Source: Fabrea salina
Taxonomy: Eukaryota > Ciliophora > Heterotrichea > Heterotrichida > Fabreidae
Assembly: GCA_022984795.1 (NCBI GenBank)
Contig: JALIHJ010000003.1
Coordinates: forward strand, 248,001 to 312,000
Length of the DNA stretch: 64,000 bases
Reading direction: 5' to 3'
In this document: positions 9,359-18,251 of the stretch, in pieces
How positions within the stretch are numbered: the first letter of the stretch is position 1
How the letters are laid out: every line of letters begins with the position of its first letter
Notes under the pieces: model-generated
What the model saw: the letters and a program-made list of their open reading frames with translations, nothing else
What the model was told of the DNA's origin: nothing
The model's database searches: none
Made by a program: the position numbers and the translations under genes

Positions 9359-9445
9359 AATGCTATAATATAAATTTTTCTGAGTTTGAAACTACTGATT
9401 AAGTGAGTTCTTTGGTTCCTTGTTTACTCATAATTTATCTAAAGT

Positions 9446-10693
9446 TTAAATTAAGTTAACTGACCATACATCACTAGTATGGCCTTTTAGTTCTTGAGTC
9501 TGTTGCCCTGTAGAGAGGTTCCAAACTTTCGGTGAATTATCTCCATCGCCACCTCCAGACACCAAGTACTTGTCATCGCTCGATAAACTGACTGAAAGCA
9601 CTATTCCAGTGTGTCCTTCTAGTAATCTAGTAGTTTCTCCAGAAGCGAGACTCCACACTCTAATGGTTCTGTCTGCACTTCCCGAGACTACAAACTGCTC
9701 GTCACTTGAAATAGCAACTGATCTGATAGCACCACCATGTCCTTGAAGGACTCTAATCAGGTCTCCAGAAGCTAGACTCCACACCATAACAGTGCGGTCA
9801 TAGCTTCCGGAGACAATATACTGATCACTCTTGGAAATAGCTACTGAATTGACAAAATTACTATGGCCTTGAAGGACTCTAATCACTTCTCCAGTAACTA
9901 GACTCCATACTATAATTGTATAGTCACGACTACCAGAGACAATGTATTGGTCCTTGCTAGAAATGGCCACTGACCTAACACAATTGCTATGACCAGTGAG
10001 TACCCGAGTAGTTAGTCCAGAAGCTAGACTCCACACTCTAAGTGTATTGTCTATACTTCCCGAAACAACCCACTCTCCATCACTAGAAATGGCCACAGAT
10101 AATACCCAATTACTATGTCCCTGAAGTACTTGGGTTACTTGCTCAGTAGCTAGACTCCACACTCGAATGGTGCAATCATCACTAGCAGACACTAGTATCC
10201 CTTTCCTCTCAGACACAGCAACTGAATTGACACAATCAGTATGGCCTTTTAATACTCTAGTCTCTCCATCCTCCCAAATCCTGATGGCTTTATCAGCACT
10301 CCCAGAAACCACCATATTACTCTGTTTTCCACACCCAAGGGCTTCTAAAAGCTTATTGAGTTGTTTCAGCTGATATTTAGAAGGCACTACTCCTTCTACT
10401 TCTTGTCTTTCGATTGTTTTATAGTTAAGTGCCTCTTGCTCCAGCTCTTTAAGTCGTTCAAGTTGGTAAGAGGTTATTTTCTCTACCTGAGAGATAATCA
10501 ATTCACTAGCCCTTATAACTTCTTCCTTTCTTTTGGAAATCACTCCAAGCATCCTCTGCACTTCCATCTCCTGGGTAATAGGGTAAATAGTATGGCCTTT
10601 CATAGCATGCTCAGAAAAGTTATGAGCACACAGAAGCTCCCTACACTCACACATAGACACAGCTTGGCATTTCTGAGAGCAATTAGCCTCCAT
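9446..10693 (-). CDS. Cys-rich/coiled-coil protein with 7-blade WD40 propeller
   Basis: A 415-residue protein. Residues 1-35 carry closely spaced Cys/His (CSQKCQAVSMCECRELLCAH) resembling half of a B-box zinc site. A coiled coil follows (about 45-110), then seven WD40 repeats with an interlocking first strand (NMVVSGSADKAIRIW near residue 130). The repeats are strikingly alike, of the form VLQGHSNxVxSVAISxxxxxVVSGSxDxTxxVWSLASG, which suggests recent repeat expansion or homogenisation. Such near-identical WD repeats are seen in STAND/NLR-type and fungal HET proteins. It is divergent from the NACHT-WD40 gene with 82 bp between the starts, so co-regulation is plausible. No enzymatic domain is visible. 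Confidence 0.8.
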   Translation of the reverse strand: MEANCSQKCQAVSMCECRELLCAHNFSEHAMKGHTIYPITQEMEVQRMLGVISKRKEEVIRASELIISQVEKITSYQLERLKELEQEALNYKTIERQEVEGVVPSKYQLKQLNKLLEALGCGKQSNMVVSGSADKAIRIWEDGETRVLKGHTDCVNSVAVSERKGILVSASDDCTIRVWSLATEQVTQVLQGHSNWVLSVAISSDGEWVVSGSIDNTLRVWSLASGLTTRVLTGHSNCVRSVAISSKDQYIVSGSRDYTIIVWSLVTGEVIRVLQGHSNFVNSVAISKSDQYIVSGSYDRTVMVWSLASGDLIRVLQGHGGAIRSVAISSDEQFVVSGSADRTIRVWSLASGETTRLLEGHTGIVLSVSLSSDDKYLVSGGGDGDNSPKVWNLSTGQQTQELKGHTSDVWSVNLI

Positions 10694-10775
10694 TTATACT
10701 TAAGCTTTCTAACCTAGACACTCACTAATTCTTTTTTGTGAATACTTTCCTGCATAGTTTAGATTTCCCATAAAA

Positions 10776-13700
10776 ATGCTTATTCTGCAGTTTTCTGGCA
10801 ACTGCTCGGAGAGTTGCCTGGGGCACTTTAAAAATGCTACTTCTGAGGCTTATTTACATTCGAAGCTGGACTGTGCAGAGTTAAAGGTTTTTGAGAAAGG
10901 AAGAGTGACTCTGTTGAAGAAATTTCCTAAGCCTCCAAACAACTTTACCACCTTAGAAAACTGCAGTTTGGTGTTGACTGAAGGTGAAGCTTTTATCAAG
11001 CCTAAACTTCTAGGCGGAGGTTCTTGTTTTTCTAAGTCAAAAAAAAGCTTTGAAGAGAACCCTAGTAGCAAAGCTGACTTGCCTGCAATAGTGATGCAGA
11101 AACAAGAGCCTATAGTTACTACTAGTCAGAACTACCAAAACTACGAAGTGGCAGAAAGAATGCTTGGTCTTGCTTCACAAGGAAGGAAGTCAGACGTACT
11201 AGAGTGCATACAGGAACTTGAGTTAACTAGCGAAACCCAAGTTGACAATCCTTTTGAAGTAGCTTTGAAAATCATTGAAACTCTTAACTTAGACAACCTA
11301 CAAATCTGGGCAGCTCCTTTGAAGTACTTGATGGTTAAAACACTCAGGCCTTACTTAGGACTTGCTTTGAAGCAACAAAAATCCAGAATTCAAAGAACCA
11401 GACTAGACAACTACCAACAAATCCTTAAAGACTTAGCTTCTAACTCTAACGAAAAAGACATCTTTGAGCTCCACTTCTCTTTTGAAGTCCAAAGGTGCAG
11501 AGACATTTTGATGCTTTTCAGCTCTGAAACTTTTACAAGTGAAGACAAGTCAAGGTTACTAATTGACTGTGGGAAAGTTATTTTGGGAGTCTTTGGAATC
11601 AGTGATGCCTTAGATGCGGTTGAAAGCATTTTGTCTGTGGCTTTTGGTCGCTTGTCCGATGTTTTCAAGCAAAAGAAGGCAAAAGTTCACTGGAAACTAC
11701 TTTTGCTTCAGAGTTACTACATTGAGTCTAAGTTTTCTGAACTGGACAACTTTACTGAGTTCTTGAAGAACACTTCGGACTGGGTAGTTAAGTTTGAAGG
11801 AATTACTCTGTTGTTTGACCTTTTGTGCTTGAATAGCAAACTTGAACTTCTGCAGAACTTTAAGTACTTAGTTTGTGACTCTGAACCTAAAGTAAGGTTC
11901 AAAATGGTCTTTGAAGTTATCATGCTCATGGGAAAACTACCACCAGAGACTGAGCTTTACCAAGAGTTAAACAAAATACTTAATGAACGCACTGGCATCA
12001 ACGGAGAGAAGAAGAGCAACATAGTTGCACTTATCAACAACCCAACTGTGTTATACGAGTTCGAAGCTCTAATAAGTGATTCATGGAAGGTCCAACTAGA
12101 ACAGGTAGAAAACACTTACAACAAGTTTGTCACAGACAAACCTTCTGTTTACGAGAAACTCAAAGAAAGGATCAAGAAGCTTAACCAAGACTTAGAAGAA
12201 AAAGAGTACTACATCTCGCCTGTGGCCTCTGACAGACAACTTGCTAACCCACACCAAACTTTCGACCTAAAGTCCAAAGTCACTGAACTTATATTCAACA
12301 GTGAAGTTAAGTCAATACTTATAATGGGCGAAGCAGGCTCAGGCAAAACTCTGTTCAGCAAACTCCTCACAATAGACCTAGCTTGGGACCCTGAGTGCGA
12401 GTACCTTCCTTTGTATATTTGGTTAGCCAAGATTGAAGACATCGAAAAGAACTTTATAAACGGAGTGCTTAAGTACAACGGCTTAGAAGACTACAAAGAA
12501 GAACTCAAAACAAAAAAGTTACTGTTTGTGTGTGACGGCCACGACGAAATTGAGTACACTGGAAGTTTAATAGAAAAAGGAACTCTTTCAGAGCACTTTC
12601 CTGAGTCCAAGTGGGTGTTTCTGTGCAGAAGTTACCACTCACACAAACTGGGTCTAAGTACTTTTTCGCCAAGAACTGAAAACAAGATTCTAGACCACCT
12701 CAGAAAAGATCTTTACATTCAGCCTTTCAACGGCCAGATGATTGAAAACTTCTTAACTAAGATCTCGAGTTTCAGGCCTAAGTCTTTTGGGCCTTCTGAG
12801 TGCTTGCAGTTTATTTTTTCAAGTCCAAGCATTCTGGAGCTAGTTAAGTTCCCTTTACTGCTGTACTTCATCTACGAAGCGTACCCTTCACTCAAGGAAA
12901 AAAAAGCAGTTAAAAAGTACGAAGTTTACAGGTTCTTTACTTTGGAGTTTTATAAAAACGAACAGAACAAAAGACTGGGAGGCAACGTTCAGGAAGAAGA
13001 CTATGAAAGCTTCGCCAAGGAACTGGCTTATCTTATGACTCTTGAAAAAGTTGAGTTGTTTAGTGTGAGAGAAGAGTCTTCACTGAAAAGACACTTTTTA
13101 AGTGTTGACGAAAAGGTGCAAAGGGGCTGTCTCATTAAAGCTGAAAGTAAGTACATTTTTAAGTTCATCCACAAAACAGTAAAGGAGTTTTACTTCTGTG
13201 AGCACATTTTTGACTTGGTTAACAAAGACCTAGAACAAGCTGTTGAGTGCCTGAACTCTGTGGAGTTCGCGGGCGAAAAGGTGATTCTGGAGTTTTTTAA
13301 AGATGTTTTTACTGGGAACTCTGAAACTTTACTAGAGATTGTTTACAGGTCCAAAGAAAACCCTAACTTAGCAAGGGCTGCTGCCAATGCAATTACTATC
13401 CTTAACTTCTGTAACTACAGCTTCAGTGGTTTGGACCTTAGCTGTGTAAGGATTCCTGGAGCTAACTTGTCGAACTGTGTCATGCAAAGAACTAACTTAT
13501 CAAACTCTAACCTGAAAGGTGTTAACTTCTTAAATGCTGTTTTGGATGAAGCAGTTTTAGATAGCTGTGACCTACAAAACGCAAACTTCGGAGAAAGACC
13601 TAGTCTTTCTGGACATACTGGTGCTGTGAATTCTTTGTGCTTCGCAAGCAACACTGAAGTTGTTTCAGGAAGCAACGACAAAAAACTCAAAGTGTGGAGT

Positions 13701-15365
13701 TTGCCAACCAAAGAAGTGCTTAGAACTATTCCAGCCCACTTAAAAAAAGTAAACTGTGTGTTGGTTTCTAAGGAGTTTATTATTTCTGGGTCACAAGAAG
13801 GCAGAATTAAGGTTTTTAACTACTACACTTGCGAAGCAGTAAGGGTGCTAGAAGGCCATAGTGACAGTGTAAACAGCCTTTCAAGAAGTAAGAACTTTTT
13901 GGTCTCAGGAAGCAGAGATGGGTTGGTGATAGTTTGGAACTGGGAGTTGGGAGAAGTTATTCACAGAATGCAAGGCCACAAAGGGTGGGTTCTAAGCGTT
14001 GGCATTTCAAAGAACTGGGTGGTTTCTGGAGGCCGAGACGAAACAATAAGAGTATGGAGCGAAGGGAACCACTTAAAGACTCTAGAAGGCCACAAAGGCT
14101 GGGTTAAGAGTTTGTGCGTTTCTAAAGACTCTAGGTTTTTGGTTTCAGGAAGCAAAGACTCAACTATTAGAATCTGGGACTTCGAAGAGTGCGTTAAAAC
14201 ACTTATAGGCCACGCTTCTTGCGTAAATGTTGTTTTGCTGACTAGAGACTGCAGATTTGTACTTTCTGGAAGCAAAGATGGCACCATTAGAATCTGGGAG
14301 TTCGAATCTGGGGACACTTTGAAAACTCTGTGTGGCAACAAAGGCGAAGTGTATGCTTTAGCTCTTTCAAAGGACGAAAAAAGCATAGTTTCTGGAGGCA
14401 AGGACAAAAAAGTGACTCTGTGGGACTTTGAAGCCGACGAAGCAGTTAAAACTCTGGAAGCCCACAGAGCTGAAGTAACTTGTATCTCTGTAGAAGGCAA
14501 GTACTTTGCAACCAGTAGCAATGATAAGTCACTGAGAGTTTGGGACTTAGAAAATGGTGAGCTGTTCAGAAAGATTCCTACAACAACAGGGTACATAAGC
14601 TGTGTTTGCCTGCACCAAAACTTTGTGTTGTCTGGAGGCAACGACAAGAAAGTTAGAGTGTGGAACTTAAACACTGGAGAAGCAGTTAAGGTGCTTAGTG
14701 GACACACTGCCAAAGTCAGAAGTGTAGTGTGTACTGAACAGAATGCAGTTTCTGGAGCCAATGATAGAACCATTAGACTGTGGAACCTAGACACAGGTGA
14801 AGCAGTAAGGGTACTCAGGACTGGCGAAGCTGTAAACAAAGTAGCTATTCTCAAGGAAAGGTTTATTGTTGCAAGCCAAGATGTTTCTGTGAAAGTTTGG
14901 GACTTTTACTCAGAGGAAGAAGTAACTACTTTGAGCTTGGAAGAGTCTAGTTGTTTAGAAGTTTGGGGAGACTTGGTAGTTGCAGGGAATCGAGGTTCTT
15001 GTGTCACAGTATGGAATGCAGAAACTTGGGAAGTAGTTAGTAGTTACTCAACTAGCCAAAAAGACATAAATTGTATAGGGGTCTGCAAGGAGTACCTTGT
15101 TTCGGGAAGTAAAGACGGCACTGTAGAGGTGTCCAACTCCCAGACTTTGAAAGGTTCAGGCTCAAGTGTGAGTTGTGTGTTTGTGAGTTCCAATTATTTG
15201 ATATTCGGGGACTCAGAGGGCAGGGTGTTTGTGTTTGGGGAAAGAGATGGAGAGTTCTTGCTTAAGTACAGAATAGGCACAGGGTACCTTTCGCTTAGAA
15301 ACACTTCAGTTGTGAACGTCAAGCCCTCAAATTGCTCCCTTTATGATTTAGTAGCAAGTCTTTAA
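10776..15365 (+). CDS. NACHT STAND NTPase with pentapeptide repeats and about 14 WD40 repeats
   Basis: A 1529-residue NLR-like signal-transduction ATPase. The N-terminal 500 residues are largely helical with no effector I can name. The P-loop is GEAGSGKT (about residue 518), the Walker B/NACHT acidic cluster is LLFVCDGHDEIE (about 583-594), and winged-helix-like sequence follows. Residues about 880-940 form pentapeptide repeats (A/N-L-S/D-N pattern, e.g. GANLSNCVMQRTNLSNSNL). From about 943 to 1505 there are roughly 14 WD repeats (SGHTGAVNSL, EGHSDSVNSL, QGHKGWVLSV and so on), enough for two seven-blade propellers. STAND proteins oligomerise on ligand sensing by the repeat domain. The role here is unknown; self/non-self recognition or stress sensing are possibilities. 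The signal-peptide ORF begins 5 bp downstream. Confidence 0.88.
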   Translation: MLILQFSGNCSESCLGHFKNATSEAYLHSKLDCAELKVFEKGRVTLLKKFPKPPNNFTTLENCSLVLTEGEAFIKPKLLGGGSCFSKSKKSFEENPSSKADLPAIVMQKQEPIVTTSQNYQNYEVAERMLGLASQGRKSDVLECIQELELTSETQVDNPFEVALKIIETLNLDNLQIWAAPLKYLMVKTLRPYLGLALKQQKSRIQRTRLDNYQQILKDLASNSNEKDIFELHFSFEVQRCRDILMLFSSETFTSEDKSRLLIDCGKVILGVFGISDALDAVESILSVAFGRLSDVFKQKKAKVHWKLLLLQSYYIESKFSELDNFTEFLKNTSDWVVKFEGITLLFDLLCLNSKLELLQNFKYLVCDSEPKVRFKMVFEVIMLMGKLPPETELYQELNKILNERTGINGEKKSNIVALINNPTVLYEFEALISDSWKVQLEQVENTYNKFVTDKPSVYEKLKERIKKLNQDLEEKEYYISPVASDRQLANPHQTFDLKSKVTELIFNSEVKSILIMGEAGSGKTLFSKLLTIDLAWDPECEYLPLYIWLAKIEDIEKNFINGVLKYNGLEDYKEELKTKKLLFVCDGHDEIEYTGSLIEKGTLSEHFPESKWVFLCRSYHSHKLGLSTFSPRTENKILDHLRKDLYIQPFNGQMIENFLTKISSFRPKSFGPSECLQFIFSSPSILELVKFPLLLYFIYEAYPSLKEKKAVKKYEVYRFFTLEFYKNEQNKRLGGNVQEEDYESFAKELAYLMTLEKVELFSVREESSLKRHFLSVDEKVQRGCLIKAESKYIFKFIHKTVKEFYFCEHIFDLVNKDLEQAVECLNSVEFAGEKVILEFFKDVFTGNSETLLEIVYRSKENPNLARAAANAITILNFCNYSFSGLDLSCVRIPGANLSNCVMQRTNLSNSNLKGVNFLNAVLDEAVLDSCDLQNANFGERPSLSGHTGAVNSLCFASNTEVVSGSNDKKLKVWSLPTKEVLRTIPAHLKKVNCVLVSKEFIISGSQEGRIKVFNYYTCEAVRVLEGHSDSVNSLSRSKNFLVSGSRDGLVIVWNWELGEVIHRMQGHKGWVLSVGISKNWVVSGGRDETIRVWSEGNHLKTLEGHKGWVKSLCVSKDSRFLVSGSKDSTIRIWDFEECVKTLIGHASCVNVVLLTRDCRFVLSGSKDGTIRIWEFESGDTLKTLCGNKGEVYALALSKDEKSIVSGGKDKKVTLWDFEADEAVKTLEAHRAEVTCISVEGKYFATSSNDKSLRVWDLENGELFRKIPTTTGYISCVCLHQNFVLSGGNDKKVRVWNLNTGEAVKVLSGHTAKVRSVVCTEQNAVSGANDRTIRLWNLDTGEAVRVLRTGEAVNKVAILKERFIVASQDVSVKVWDFYSEEEVTTLSLEESSCLEVWGDLVVAGNRGSCVTVWNAETWEVVSSYSTSQKDINCIGVCKEYLVSGSKDGTVEVSNSQTLKGSGSSVSCVFVSSNYLIFGDSEGRVFVFGERDGEFLLKYRIGTGYLSLRNTSVVNVKPSNCSLYDLVASL

Positions 15366-15370
15366 TAAAT

Positions 15371-15631
15371 ATGATAGTTCTACTGCTACTTGGACTGTGT
15401 CAAGCTGATTACCAAATGGACAAGGTTCGCCAGCAACCTGATGGAGCAGTTGTTATCTATGGAAACGGCTACTCAGTGGATCTTGATTTGATGGTAATCA
15501 AAATTGGGCCTTATGATTGCAAACCACTTAAAAGCTCAATAACTTCTATAGAGTGTAAAATAAGTGAATACCAAGAAGGAAGCTTTGATGTGCGCCTATA
15601 TGTAGATTCCTGGGGAGGAAACAAAAGCTAA
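15371..15631 (+). CDS. Signal peptide + IPT/TIG-like ectodomain, probable N-terminus of the next ORF
   Basis: An 86-residue ORF starting MIVLLLLGLCQADYQMDKV, a good signal peptide. Its remainder alternates strands (GAVVIYGNGYSVDLDLMVIKIG, SSITSIECKI, FDVRLYVDSWGG) in the manner of an IPT/TIG immunoglobulin-like domain. It ends at TAA only 31 bp before the following large ORF, which has no ATG near its own 5' end. In the +1 frame the sequence between the two reads on as KTENLTC, a motif echoed shortly afterwards (TANLTC). I infer that this is the first part of the 15.7-18.2 kb gene, interrupted by a frame break near the G/T homopolymer block. The alternative is an independent small secreted protein. 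Confidence 0.5.
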   Translation: MIVLLLLGLCQADYQMDKVRQQPDGAVVIYGNGYSVDLDLMVIKIGPYDCKPLKSSITSIECKISEYQEGSFDVRLYVDSWGGNKS

Positions 15632-15662
15632 AACCTAAAACTGAAAACTTAACCTGTCCTCT

Positions 15663-18248
15663 TTGATTAGGGGGGGTTTTTTTTTTGTGGTTTTTTTTTG
15701 GGGGTTTTTTGATCCGTGCAGCTTATGTCATGGAATCATAACATACGTTGAAGATTGTAAAACAGAAAACTCTAGTTTGTGCTTATACATACATAGCTGC
15801 TCAGGACCAACCCCTTCCTACAGAACTGCTAACTTAACCTGCCCAGACCACTGTGATGTCTGCAACTCTCCAGGTAACTGCCTAGAGTGTTCGGGTGATT
15901 TCTATGTTGAGTCTGGAACTTGCAAATCAAGATCTTCCTTGATAACACCCATTGCAATACTTACTCTACTTGCCATTCCTCAGATTCTGTATATGGAAAA
16001 GTACCAAAAACTATTCAAAATTCTGGAAGTAAGTGGACTGAGTGTTTTTAAAGTCCTGAACTTAGTTGTTTTTGCTCTGAACTACGATAACTGGGTATTG
16101 TCTGTGGCTTTTTGTCTGAGTTTTTTGTACGAGATATTTATTTATTCATCCTACCTTTTTTGCGGAGGCATTGAAGAGATTGATACTCACAAAGGAGCTT
16201 ACCGCTTTATGAGCCCTTTTGTGATTCCAGGTTGGTACTTAAACATATTTCCTTTGTTTCCTTACTTCAAGAAAAAAGATCAGCAGTCACTTTTCATCAA
16301 CACAATTCTGACAGCCAACATACACTCTGCTGTATCAGTGGCTATGTGCATCACAGTAATCTACAACTTCGATAGTACTGCTTCGGTGGTTCTAAGTTGC
16401 GTTTCAGTTTACTTATACCTACTTACTCCTAAAGTCTCAGTGCACTCTTTGGAAGAAACCAACAGAGGCAAACTACTGAACTACTTAAGACATCTCGGAG
16501 ACATTTTTACACTTAGTGTTACTTTCACTCGCTTTTCTGATCTTTTTGGGTGCCTTATCTTGTTTTTAGTGTACCGTATTTTTAACTCTGTGTTTTGCTT
16601 AGCACACAACAGAGACCTTGAAGTAGCTATAATGAACGGACAGTTCAAACTCAACAAAAGAATGAAGGTTTCTGTTTTGATTGCAAACTACGTTGGAAGA
16701 CTGACTCTGAAGCACAAGTGGGTATACTTAGTAGTAACTCTTGGCTACTACTGTGTGTTGATAAGTCTTAAGATCTGGTTGACCAACTACATTATGCCTG
16801 TGGACTACTTTAGTTTAGGCATTGACTTTTTGTTACTGCTACTTACTTGCATGCAGTTAGGGGTGTTTATAGCTTACGAGTGCTCTGTGTTTGAAGAAGC
16901 CTTTAGCACGCAAATTCAGTTCAGAGGCAGATTCAAAGGTTGGAAGAGTTACTTGAAGATAGCAGTTCCTTTGGTTTCTCTGATTGACGAAGTTACTGAC
17001 ATAATCTACTACTTTACTACTGACTTCAACAGTCAAGAACTAGAAGAAGCATCACTGGTCTTTCTTGTAATTCTTCCTTTAGTTCACTTTGCTTCAACAG
17101 TAGTGGTAGGGCTTGTGATTTGTAAATTCCAAAGAAGAAAAGGACTAGCCGTAATCATGTGTGCAGTTCCAATAACAGTATTGTGGGAGTTAAAAGTCAT
17201 AGGCATTGCAGTGCTTTTTCTGCAAGGAATCAAACAGGACTTTTATAACTGGATTTGGATCTTTTTGATAGTCTCTGAACTGGTTTTTGAGTCTGTGCCT
17301 CAAACAATCATCCAAATCATTAACAATGAGTTAACAAAGTGGACCGCCATTGCAGTGCTGAGTGTTATCTTTTCAGTTCTCAATAACTTAAAGAACTGGT
17401 TCACAACTGGGTACTACCTGTACACCAAGTCCCCACTGGTTCAAATCCGAGAGCCAGGAGAAGTGTCAGAAGATGAGTTGGTTGCAGAATCCCAAACCCT
17501 TCCAGAAGCTTTTGTGTTTTGCTTTGACAACTCAGAGTATGGTCGAGCCCAGGACTACCTACCTGACAGGTGGCAAGCCCAACAAGAAGCTGCTTTTATG
17601 ATTGCTACTAACAAGGTTGAATCTAAACCAGAAAGCAAATTAGGAGTCGTATCAATGGGAGGAAACAAGTCTAGAAGTGATCTCACTAGTAGTATTACCC
17701 AAGCTTTCTCTATTTTGCGCTATGTTAGCGTTTTGGAGGGTAAAATTGACTTAGAGTACGGCTTGGAAACAGCTAAAGCTATACTCAAAAAGAAACCCCA
17801 AAAAGAGCACCTACAAAGAATCATTGCTTTTGTGTGCAGTCCTGTTGGAACTAGATCTGGGAAACTCCTGAAACTAGGCAAAACTCTCAGAAAGAACAAA
17901 ATAGCTCTGGACTTAGTGTGCTTTGGAAACAGAGACGATGTTGACAAACTCCAACAACTTGTAGAACAAACTAACTTCCAAGAAAACTCCCACCTTGTTC
18001 TAGTGTCACGTGACGAAAGAATGCTGTCTGACTCTCTTCTAAACACTCCAGTAATCCACGGCTACACTCAACCCCAAACCAACGTTTTAGAAAACAGAGA
18101 AGACTCCGAATACACCAAAGCTATCAAAGAAAGCTTAGAACAAGCCAAAAAGCACCAAGAACTTTTTGAGTTAGACGAAGAACAACTAGTCCACCAAGCT
18201 ATTCAACTGAGCATCAAAGAAAACTTTCAAGAAGAAAACAATTTTTAA
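15663..18248 (+). CDS. Multi-pass XK-like membrane protein fused to Rpn10-like VWA + UIM
   Basis: A continuous 861-codon frame. Its first codon is TTG, so the true N-terminus is probably the upstream signal-peptide ORF. Order: Cys-rich furin-like segment (CDVCNSPGNCLECSGDFY, about residue 65-90); about ten hydrophobic segments from about 95 to 590, ending in an XK/XKR-like stretch (LIDEVTDIIYYFTTDF, FESVPQTIIQIINNEL); then, from about 614, a module matching 26S proteasome subunit Rpn10/PSMD4. The Rpn10 signatures are FCFDNSEYGRAQDYLPDRWQ, AQQEAAFMI, RIIAFVCSPV, LDLVCFGN and NSHLVLVS. Two UIM-like helices close the protein (EYTKAIKESLEQAKK; EEQLVHQAIQLSIKE). A cytosolic ubiquitin receptor tethered to a polytopic membrane protein is implied. 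No stop or tiny intron separates the halves. Convergent with GSTZ1 (3 bp apart). Confidence 0.8.
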   Translation: MIRGGFFFVVFFWGFFDPCSLCHGIITYVEDCKTENSSLCLYIHSCSGPTPSYRTANLTCPDHCDVCNSPGNCLECSGDFYVESGTCKSRSSLITPIAILTLLAIPQILYMEKYQKLFKILEVSGLSVFKVLNLVVFALNYDNWVLSVAFCLSFLYEIFIYSSYLFCGGIEEIDTHKGAYRFMSPFVIPGWYLNIFPLFPYFKKKDQQSLFINTILTANIHSAVSVAMCITVIYNFDSTASVVLSCVSVYLYLLTPKVSVHSLEETNRGKLLNYLRHLGDIFTLSVTFTRFSDLFGCLILFLVYRIFNSVFCLAHNRDLEVAIMNGQFKLNKRMKVSVLIANYVGRLTLKHKWVYLVVTLGYYCVLISLKIWLTNYIMPVDYFSLGIDFLLLLLTCMQLGVFIAYECSVFEEAFSTQIQFRGRFKGWKSYLKIAVPLVSLIDEVTDIIYYFTTDFNSQELEEASLVFLVILPLVHFASTVVVGLVICKFQRRKGLAVIMCAVPITVLWELKVIGIAVLFLQGIKQDFYNWIWIFLIVSELVFESVPQTIIQIINNELTKWTAIAVLSVIFSVLNNLKNWFTTGYYLYTKSPLVQIREPGEVSEDELVAESQTLPEAFVFCFDNSEYGRAQDYLPDRWQAQQEAAFMIATNKVESKPESKLGVVSMGGNKSRSDLTSSITQAFSILRYVSVLEGKIDLEYGLETAKAILKKKPQKEHLQRIIAFVCSPVGTRSGKLLKLGKTLRKNKIALDLVCFGNRDDVDKLQQLVEQTNFQENSHLVLVSRDERMLSDSLLNTPVIHGYTQPQTNVLENREDSEYTKAIKESLEQAKKHQELFELDEEQLVHQAIQLSIKENFQEENNF
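15670..15710 (+). repeat. G/T homopolymer block
   Basis: Runs of G7, T10, GTGG, T9, G5 and T6 occur in succession, unlike anything else in the window. The block sits at the junction between the IPT-like ORF and the membrane ORF. A 15-nt GT...AG unit (15656-15670) abuts it but does not by itself restore the frame. It may be a homopolymer-length error in the assembly, a slippage-prone tract, or telomere-like G/T sequence. Confidence 0.7.
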
Positions 18249-18251
18249 GTA

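Noticed and set aside
13961-14854. Long antisense open frame (297 codons) across the WD40 part of the NACHT gene
   Set aside because: It mirrors the repeated WD codons of the sense gene, lacks a host-like start context and resembles no protein; a repeat-driven shadow.
15656-15670. gtcctctttgattag as a 15-nt intron joining the IPT-like ORF to the XK-Rpn10 ORF
   Set aside because: Length and ends fit, but the upstream frame has already stopped and the join is still off by one base; kept only as a possibility given the uncertain homopolymers.
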